Source of the DNA: Bacteroidales bacterium UBA4284
Lineage (GTDB): Bacteria; Bacteroidota; Bacteroidia; Bacteroidales; UBA932
DNA: 27,887 nt
Assembly (NCBI GenBank): GCA_002395925.1
Contig: DGVM01000079.1
Location: forward strand, 1 to 27,887
Direction: 5' to 3'
The position numbers and the translations under genes are program-made. The notes under the pieces were generated by a model. The model ran no database searches. It was not told the DNA's origin and saw only the letters and a list, made by a program, of their open reading frames with translations. The first letter of the stretch is position 1; the number at the start of each line of letters is the position of its first letter. Of this stretch, positions 22,971 through 27,887 are shown piece by piece.

Positions 22971-23021
22971 ATCTACCAAAGGTAGATAATTCGCACAACA
23001 TGACAAAATTCCTCGCACAAC
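22971..23021 (-). promoter_or_regulatory. Recombinase promoter overlapped by an operator-like palindrome and direct repeats
   Basis: On the minus strand TTTG (23007-23004), a 19-base gap and TACCTTTG (22984-22977) form a Bacteroidetes promoter. The -7 box lies inside a perfect palindrome ATCTACC-AAA-GGTAGAT (22971-22987). Two copies of CGCACAAC (22992-22999 and 23014-23021), 22 bp apart, flank the -33 box. This suggests tight control of the recombinase, or overlap with arm-type integrase sites. Transcription would begin near 22970, leaving a leader of about 130 bases before ATG 22837. Confidence 0.6.
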
Positions 23022-23116
23022 TTATAAAAAATAAGTGTTCGATTCCGTTCTTTAAAATGTTAAAATTTAGCGACTTGCCCGATTATTAAAACACAGTTAA
23101 TTCATCGTGTTTTTTT

Positions 23117-23368
23117 GAATTGTTCCTGCGCGAGGCAGGGAAACGCGACAAGAAGGCGCTGGAGGCGTACTTGCAAGGCGTCACTGACCCCTGCCATTCC
23201 GAGGCCAGCCATGGGCATGCTGAAGGACGAATCGAAGCGTCTATGCCACGATACCGGCAGATGCCCCGTACCATGCTCCGCTATGCCATCGAAAAGTTCC
23301 CGGAACCTGAGCGCCAACTGTATCTGAAGGGCGAGGTGTCCCCGTTGCTTTTCTTTTCCGCTCGCTAA
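23117..23368 (+). pseudogene. Remnant of a DNA alkylation repair gene (C-terminal part, with internal insertion)
   Basis: The frame ending at 23366-23368 reads LREAGKRDKKALEAYLQ, then about 25 foreign-looking residues, then QMPRTMLRYAIEKFPEPERQ. The two flanks resemble the last helices of Bacteroidetes DNA alkylation repair (HEAT-like glycosylase) proteins, where the AL--YL and MPRT segments normally lie a few residues apart. No start codon with context and no N-terminal part is present; to the left lies the AT-rich recombinase promoter region. The gene was therefore probably cut by island insertion or deletion, and the inner part was widened by a short inserted repeat. Remote recall only; a homology search would settle it. 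Confidence 0.55.
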
Positions 23369-23955
23369 ACAAACAACCTCCGGTAAAACTCAGCCTTACG
23401 CTCCAGCGGAAGGGGATAGGCGCGTGAGGTTGATGGCATGCGCCAGAAGCGGAGCCGGCCTGCAATCTCCACATATTCTCCCACCGACAGCACCGGACAG
23501 CCAAAACGCTCAGCGACAATACCGGTGGCCTTTTCCCCGGTGGTGATAATAGCATGACAGAAGGGGATGCACGCCAATAACGCAGGGATATCTGTTGGCG
23601 TAACCACTTCCAGAAAGGCATCGGAGGCGTTGTCCTTGAGGCGCCGCACTTCGCAGGCGGTGTCGTAGAAGGCGAGGCCTTCCGCTGAGCAGAACTGCCG
23701 AATCAGCGCCTCGTCGAAGCTTTTCCGGGCCGGGATGCAGAAGTGGTCCTTGTCGGCAAAGTGGATCAGGCCCATGATGCGCCAGAAGTCGTTGATCCAG
23801 TTGGGGTAATAAAACGGCATGCACCAGCGGTGGGGCTGGGGCGGGAAACTGCCCAGGAATAGCATCCTCGCTCCCGACGGCAGGAACGGTTCGAATGGAT
23901 GACGTTCCACCGGTCGGGTTGCAGTAAGGGTTGCTGTTTGCTGCCGGTCTTTCAT
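23365..23955 (-). CDS. Uracil-DNA glycosylase superfamily protein
   Basis: The 196-residue protein carries MLFLGSFPP at 31-39, the YYPNWINDFWRIMG segment at 49-62, a central AIITTGEKA at 135-143, and RMPSTSRAYPL at 172-182. These fit the UDG superfamily branch often annotated as DNA-deoxyinosine or uracil-DNA glycosylase. It would flip out and remove deaminated bases in base excision repair. The histidine of family 1 is replaced by the PST-S motif. The gene is divergent from the flavin reductase gene and its 3' end overlaps the alkylation-repair remnant by four bases, so two repair genes once faced each other here. Confidence 0.8.
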   Translation of the reverse strand: MKDRQQTATLTATRPVERHPFEPFLPSGARMLFLGSFPPQPHRWCMPFYYPNWINDFWRIMGLIHFADKDHFCIPARKSFDEALIRQFCSAEGLAFYDTACEVRRLKDNASDAFLEVVTPTDIPALLACIPFCHAIITTGEKATGIVAERFGCPVLSVGEYVEIAGRLRFWRMPSTSRAYPLPLERKAEFYRRLFV

Positions 23956-24029
23956 ATTGCGAAGTTACGATTTTTCCCGGAAACTCAAGTATGCCGGAAA
24001 TGAAGATCAAACCGAATCCGAAAAAACAT

Positions 24030-24037
24030 TATCTTTG
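24030..24037 (+). promoter_or_regulatory. -7 box of the flavin reductase gene
   Basis: TATCTTTG matches TAnnTTTG exactly and lies 27 bases before ATG 24065. No clear -33 TTTG is visible. Confidence 0.6.
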
Positions 24038-24064
24038 TATCTCACGAATAAGAAACAACAGACA

Positions 24065-24724
24065 ATGAAACGCATTTTATCTATTTTCGCATGCCTGGCC
24101 GTTCTGGCAGGATGCAGCAATAACACTCAAAACCAGCAAGAAATGAAAGAACTGCAAGAAGTTGCGGGGCGTAAGAATTTTGGCCCCAATCATGCACTTG
24201 TGACCGTACCTCAGCCCTGCGTGATGATTGCTACCTGGGACAAGGAGCACAATCCTGACGTTATGATGGCCGCCTGGGCCGGACAGTACGATGCAAAGCA
24301 GATCGTGATATCCCTTTCCAAGCATAAGACGACAGACAATCTGGAGGCTACCGGTGCCTTTACCGTCAGCTTTGCCGACGAACGCACCGTTGCAGAATCC
24401 GATTATTTCGGCCTTGTGAGCGCTAATCAGGTGCCCGACAAAGTGGCCCGCGCAGGTTTCACCGTCTCTCCCAGCCCCAATGTGGACGCCCCTATCATCA
24501 AAGAGTATCCGCTCACCCTGGAGTGCAAGGTAATCAGCTTCGAGGACGGAATACTTATCGGAGAGGTCGTCAACATGAGCGCCGACGAGAGTATCCTGAC
24601 TGACGGCAAGGTTGATTTCGCCAAGCTCAAGCCCATCGTCTTCGATGCCGCCGGCATGTGCTACCGTTCTGTAGGTGACGTCGTTGGCGGTGCCTGGAAT
24701 GCAGGGAAAGTATTCACGAAGTAG
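24065..24724 (+). CDS. Lipoprotein of the flavin reductase (NtaB/DIM6) family
   Basis: The 219-residue protein begins with a lipoprotein signal (MKRILSIFACLAVLAGCSNN, Cys 17), then a flavin-reductase-like split barrel: HALVTVPQPCVMIATWDKEHNPD, MMAAWAGQYDAKQIVISLS, TGAFTVSFAD, and the C-terminal CYRSVGDVVGGAWNAGK. This family binds FMN and uses NAD(P)H; cytoplasmic forms are usual. A lipid anchor would place it on the periplasmic side or outside, so its electron donor is unclear. ATG 24065 is chosen because of the signal and the promoter at 24030. The HAD gene follows after 19 bases. Confidence 0.8.
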   Translation: MKRILSIFACLAVLAGCSNNTQNQQEMKELQEVAGRKNFGPNHALVTVPQPCVMIATWDKEHNPDVMMAAWAGQYDAKQIVISLSKHKTTDNLEATGAFTVSFADERTVAESDYFGLVSANQVPDKVARAGFTVSPSPNVDAPIIKEYPLTLECKVISFEDGILIGEVVNMSADESILTDGKVDFAKLKPIVFDAAGMCYRSVGDVVGGAWNAGKVFTK

Positions 24725-24743
24725 CGTCCGCGCGACTTTGCTG

Positions 24744-25433
24744 ATGCACCCCAGATTCAAACTGGTCCTCTGGGACCTTGACGGGACGCTTATAGATACC
24801 CTCGAAGACCTTGCAGCGGCGGTAAATCATGCGCTGGCGCTGCGGGGTCTTCCTCTTCACAGCGTGACCGAGTACCGCGACATGGTAGGGCACGGGGTGC
24901 GGAACCTGGTGAAGCTGGCGCTCGAGGCTTCTCTGAAGGCCAATGGCGCAGAAGGCCCCGACGAGTTGCTCGTCGATGAGGTCCTGTCCGACTTCAAGGC
25001 CTGGTACACTGCACACATCTACGTTCACACCCGCCCTTATCCGGGCATTCCGGAGCTTGTCCGGGATCTTGATGCCGCCGGCGTCAAGATGGCCGTGGCT
25101 TCCAATAAATTCCAGTCGGGTACGGAGCTGCTGATACGGGAGTTCTTCCCGGAGATCCCCTTCGTGGCTATTCTGGGAAACCGGGAAGGCTATCCGTTGA
25201 AACCTGACCCGGAGATAGTTGGCGAGGTCCTTAGGGCCTCCGGACTGAATGCCTCGGACGCCGTTATGGTAGGGGACTCCAGCACCGACATGCGTACCGC
25301 CGCCAATGGCGGCATAGCCGGAATTGCCGTCGGCTGGGGCTACAGAAGCATGAATGCTACGCCCGAGTACGACTTTGCCGGCAGCGTTTCGCAGCTCCGG
25401 AATCTTCTTTTCGGCCGGGATATTTCCCTTTAG
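24744..25433 (+). CDS. HAD-family phosphatase, phosphoglycolate phosphatase-like
   Basis: The 229-residue protein contains the HAD motifs: D11 and D13 in LVLWDLDGTLIDT, AVASNK as motif II, Lys in PLKPDPE as motif III and VMVGDSSTDMRTAANGG as motif IV. A helical cap of about 65 residues follows motif I, as in phosphoglycolate phosphatase (gph) and related sugar-phosphate phosphatases. It acts in the cytoplasm, clearing 2-phosphoglycolate or similar phosphates. It is probably co-transcribed with the flavin reductase gene. Its stop interlocks with the stop of the convergent aldolase gene. Confidence 0.85.
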   Translation: MHPRFKLVLWDLDGTLIDTLEDLAAAVNHALALRGLPLHSVTEYRDMVGHGVRNLVKLALEASLKANGAEGPDELLVDEVLSDFKAWYTAHIYVHTRPYPGIPELVRDLDAAGVKMAVASNKFQSGTELLIREFFPEIPFVAILGNREGYPLKPDPEIVGEVLRASGLNASDAVMVGDSSTDMRTAANGGIAGIAVGWGYRSMNATPEYDFAGSVSQLRNLLFGRDISL

Positions 25434-26254
25434 ACCCTTGCGCCGGTGACGGCGTATTTCTCTTTGAGGAGCTCCACAACCGGCACCATTGCCTTGGGGA
25501 AGACTTTGCGAAGGTCTATTTCGTCGCTTTCTGCAAGGACTCCCTTAAGGGCGCGCATGAAGTTGTCTTTGATTTCCGTTGCCAGGTTTACTTTTACAAT
25601 ACCGTTGGCAATGGCTTCCCGTACCTGGTCGTGGGGGATTCCAGATGAGCCGTGCAGCACCAGGGCTACCGGGGTTGCTGCATGGATTGCGGCAAGGCGG
25701 GGGATGTCGAGGTGCGGAGGGAGTTTGTAGAATCCGTGGGCTGAGCCTATAGATACGGCCAGGGCATCGACGCCTGTGCTCTTTGTGAATTCTGCAGCCT
25801 GCTCGGGCGTAGTGAAGCCGCCGCCTTGCTCCTGGCCCAGTTTTGCCACATAGCCCAGTTCGGCCTCTACGTTTGCTCCGTAGGGTTTGGCCATCTCTAC
25901 GGCCTTTGCGGAAATCTCAACGTTCTCTTCGAAGGGCTTTTCCGATGCGTCTATCATTACGGAGTCGAAACCTTCGTCAAGGCACTTCTGAACCAGTTCC
26001 AGGCTGGGACCGTGGTCGAGGTGGATATAGCCCTGCAGGCCGTAGTCCTGCATTACCTGGCGGCCCATCTTGACGGCTGTATGGAGGCCCATGTAATCGA
26101 TTGACGAGCGGGTGAGCTGGAGCATGACCGGGGCGTTCATGGCCTGGGCAGCCTTGGCTACACAGGTAAGGGTTTCGAAATTATAGAAATTAGTGGCCAG
26201 GACAGCGGTTTTGTTTGCCTGACATTCGTAGAGGACTTCCTTTATGGTTTTCAT
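25430..26254 (-). CDS. Class II fructose/tagatose-bisphosphate-type aldolase
   Basis: The 274-residue protein shows class II aldolase features: Y-IHLDHG at 76-82 (catalytic D80, zinc ligand H81), SVMIDASEKPFEENV at 98-112, NVEAELGYV with E132, SIGSAHGFYK with H173, and LHGSSGIP with H201, followed by KVNLATE for phosphate binding. It should cleave a ketose bisphosphate into dihydroxyacetone phosphate and an aldehyde. Length and motifs fit the GatY/FbaA-like ketose-bisphosphate aldolases; which sugar it prefers cannot be read. ATG 26254 is used; a TTG three codons upstream is less likely. TACCTTTA (26278-26271) is a near-consensus -7 box. Confidence 0.88.
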   Translation of the reverse strand: MKTIKEVLYECQANKTAVLATNFYNFETLTCVAKAAQAMNAPVMLQLTRSSIDYMGLHTAVKMGRQVMQDYGLQGYIHLDHGPSLELVQKCLDEGFDSVMIDASEKPFEENVEISAKAVEMAKPYGANVEAELGYVAKLGQEQGGGFTTPEQAAEFTKSTGVDALAVSIGSAHGFYKLPPHLDIPRLAAIHAATPVALVLHGSSGIPHDQVREAIANGIVKVNLATEIKDNFMRALKGVLAESDEIDLRKVFPKAMVPVVELLKEKYAVTGARV

Positions 26255-26355
26255 GACGTTCAATTTTGCATAAAGGTAGCAATTATTGTCTTTAACTCAT
26301 TACGGAAAAGCCCCTCTGCTGTTTCATTTCCGTTTCGCTTTGTTACGCAGCAGGC

Positions 26356-26393
26356 AAAAAAGCAGCCGCGCTTGTCTGTTTTGAACAAGCGCG
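26356..26393 (-). terminator. Terminator of tdh
   Basis: CGCGCTTGT (26393-26385 on the minus strand) pairs with ACAAGCGCG (26375-26367), followed by GCTGC and TTTTTT at 26361-26356. It begins two bases after the tdh stop. Confidence 0.85.
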
Positions 26394-26394
26394 A

Positions 26395-27348
26395 CTACAG
26401 AAGCTTTTCCTTCAGGTGCTTGATCATGTCTTTGGTCATGGTCTCGAGGTTGTAGGTAGGAGTCCAGCCCCATTCCTTGCGGGCGCATACGTCGTCCATC
26501 TTGTTGGGCCAGGAATCTGCGATCGCCTGCCGTACGGGATCGACCTCGTAGCGCATCTTGAAGTTGGGGTAATACTTGCGAATGGCGTCGTAAACCTCCT
26601 CGGGGTCGAAACTCATGGACGCGATGTTGAAGGAGTTGCGGTGGACCAGGTACCTGGGATCGGCCTCCATCAGTTTGATTGCGGCCTTGATGGCGTCGGG
26701 CATGTACATCATGTCCATGTAGGTGCCGTGGGCGAGGGGACAGACGAATTCTTCGCCTTTGACGGCTGCATAGTAAATCTCTACTGCGTAGTCGGTGGTG
26801 CCTCCGCCGGGCAGCGTCTTATAGGAAATAAGGCCGGGGAAGCGGACCGAACGGGTATCGACGCCGTATTTGTGGAAATAATAATCGGAAAGAAGCTCCG
26901 TGGCAACTTTGGTTACGCCGTACATTGACGTGGGACGCTGGATGGTATCCTGAGGCGTGTTGTCGCGGGGTGTGTCGGGGCCGAAGGAACCTATGGACGA
27001 CGGGGTGAAGACGGCGCAACGGTTTTCCCTCGCCACTTCGAGCACGTTGAGCAGTCCGTTCATCTGTATGTCCCAGGCCTTGAGGGGCAGACGTTCGGCG
27101 GTCGCCGACAGCAGGGCTGCAAGGTTGTAGATTGTATCAATGTCGTATTTGTGGACGATTTCCGCTATCTGACGGCCGTTGCATACATTCGCCACTTCTG
27201 CAGGACCGCTTTCGAGAAGGTCTCCCTTGGGCTCGGCGCCTGGGATGTATCCGGCTACGATGGAACCGTGACGGTATGTTTTGCGCAGCACCATAGTGAG
27301 CTCCGACCCGATCTGACCGGTGGCTCCTATTACGAGGACATTTTTCAT
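26395..27348 (-). CDS. tdh: L-threonine 3-dehydrogenase, short-chain (SDR/epimerase) type
   Basis: The 317-residue protein has the Rossmann motif GATGQIG at 8-14, YNLAALLSATAE at 74-85, PSSIGSFGPD near 116-125 and the catalytic Y143-x3-K147 (YGVTK). These and the C-terminal VDPVRQAIADSWP-KMDD-CAR--WGW block mark the short-chain NAD-dependent threonine dehydrogenase common in Bacteroidetes. It oxidises L-threonine to 2-amino-3-ketobutyrate. The divergent kbl gene, 72 bases away, makes the enzyme that converts that unstable product to glycine and acetyl-CoA. A shared, symmetric promoter region lies between them. Confidence 0.93.
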   Translation of the reverse strand: MKNVLVIGATGQIGSELTMVLRKTYRHGSIVAGYIPGAEPKGDLLESGPAEVANVCNGRQIAEIVHKYDIDTIYNLAALLSATAERLPLKAWDIQMNGLLNVLEVARENRCAVFTPSSIGSFGPDTPRDNTPQDTIQRPTSMYGVTKVATELLSDYYFHKYGVDTRSVRFPGLISYKTLPGGGTTDYAVEIYYAAVKGEEFVCPLAHGTYMDMMYMPDAIKAAIKLMEADPRYLVHRNSFNIASMSFDPEEVYDAIRKYYPNFKMRYEVDPVRQAIADSWPNKMDDVCARKEWGWTPTYNLETMTKDMIKHLKEKLL

Positions 27349-27371
27349 TTCAAGTGTTATTAATTACGCTG

Positions 27372-27388
27372 CAAATTTATTAAATTTG
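27372..27388. promoter_or_regulatory. Back-to-back -7 boxes of tdh and kbl
   Basis: TAAATTTG reads rightward at 27381-27388 (for kbl) and leftward at 27379-27372 (for tdh), forming a near-palindrome. Both match TAnnTTTG, so the polymerases would compete, or one site could be regulated for both genes. Confidence 0.6.
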
Positions 27389-27420
27389 TGCGGATAATTG
27401 ACAACTTAACCACATATATT

Positions 27421-27887
27421 ATGTACGGAAAATTCCAATCCTACCTGCAGCAGGAGCTCAAAGCCATCGACGATGCAGGCCTGTACAAACGCGAACGCAC
27501 CATCTGTTCTCCCCAGGGAGCGGAGATCACCCTCCAGGACGGCAGCAAAGCCCTTAATTTCTGCGCCAACAACTACCTTGGACTCTCAGACAACCCACGT
27601 CTTATAGCGGCGGCCAAGAAGGCCATGGACGAGCGCGGCTACGGCATGTCCTCCGTCCGCTTCATCTGCGGCAAGCAGGACCTTCACCGCGAGCTTGAGG
27701 AGGCCATAAGCGCCTACTTCCATACCGACGACACCATATTGTACGCCGCGTGCTTCGACGCCAACGGAGGTGTGTTCGAACCGCTTCTGACCGCCGAGGA
27801 CGCCATTATCTCCGACGCTCTCAACCACGCTTCCATAATCGACGGCGTACGCCTTTGCAAGGCGGTGCGCTACCGCTATGCCAACGC
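27421..27887 (+). CDS. kbl: 2-amino-3-ketobutyrate CoA ligase (glycine C-acetyltransferase), N-terminal part
   Basis: The frame runs from ATG 27421 to the window end, 155 of an expected 395 or so residues. It shows the alpha-oxoamine synthase pattern: [36 protein letters not shown] and the [13 protein letters not shown] segment, then [11 protein letters not shown] with the histidine that stacks on pyridoxal phosphate. The enzyme cleaves 2-amino-3-ketobutyrate with CoA into glycine and acetyl-CoA, downstream of tdh. The active-site lysine lies beyond the window. Confidence 0.93.
   Translation, partial: MYGKFQSYLQQELKAIDDAGLYKRERTICSPQGAEITLQDGSKALNFCANNYLGLSDNPRLIAAAKKAMDERGYGMSSVRFICGKQDLHRELEEAISAYFHTDDTILYAACFDANGGVFEPLLTAEDAIISDALNHASIIDGVRLCKAVRYRYAN

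Noticed and set aside
264..23130. Direct repeats marking both island ends
   Set aside because: I compared the sequence around 264-360 with that around 23090-23130 and found no convincing shared core, so the ends are set by gene content and composition only.

Overview
The window looks like a chromosome segment of an uncultivated gut-type Bacteroidales. The evidence is several TAnnTTTG-type -7 promoter boxes (24030, 27372/27381, 12032, 8005 and 22977), a divergent pair of short-chain threonine dehydrogenase and kbl, a lipoprotein flavin reductase, and an accessory gene set (VirE_N/BT4734-type primase, DUF3987 ATPase, cytoplasmic amidase) typical of Bacteroidetes mobile DNA. Core genes lie at the two edges: the tail of a nitroreductase at 3-263, and everything right of about 23.1 kb. 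The roughly 22.8 kb between them reads as an accessory island.

Left arm, 381-5904: an AT-richer defence-type block on the + strand. It holds an HNH nuclease fused to a small ABC-type ATPase, a PD-(D/E)XK nuclease followed by two tandem paralogous small proteins, and an AbiH-family protein with an extra N-terminal domain.

Middle, 5905-8000: about 2.1 kb without a credible protein gene. First comes a compact chain of small hairpins ending in a terminator (5905-6215). Then a GC-rich array of long inverted repeats ends in a second strong terminator (6284-7950). This could be a large structured RNA or a DNA-structure locus.

Plus-strand unit, 8066-12768: two unknown proteins, a protein related to the two structural-type proteins of the opposite arm, and a 765-residue protein that appears to fuse a catalytically dead tyrosine recombinase to HigB/RelE-like and XRE-like domains. 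A promoter, a possible small RNA and a NYN-domain nuclease follow.

Minus-strand unit, 22837 down to 12919: a phage-like but capsid-less module. A tyrosine recombinase with six AT-hooks is followed by a frameshifted coiled-coil protein, an AT-hook/HTH protein, a PrimPol-type primase, a DUF3987 ATPase and an amidase, then a terminator. Next come two structural-type proteins, a holin-like and a spanin-like protein and a third unknown protein, then another terminator. Replication, integration and lysis functions can be recognised. Terminase, portal and capsid cannot.

Right flank, 23117-27887: a remnant of a DNA alkylation repair gene at the island edge, a UDG-family glycosylase, a flavin-reductase lipoprotein, a HAD phosphatase, a class II aldolase, and the divergent tdh/kbl threonine catabolism pair. 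All calls come from reading the sequence. No database search was possible.
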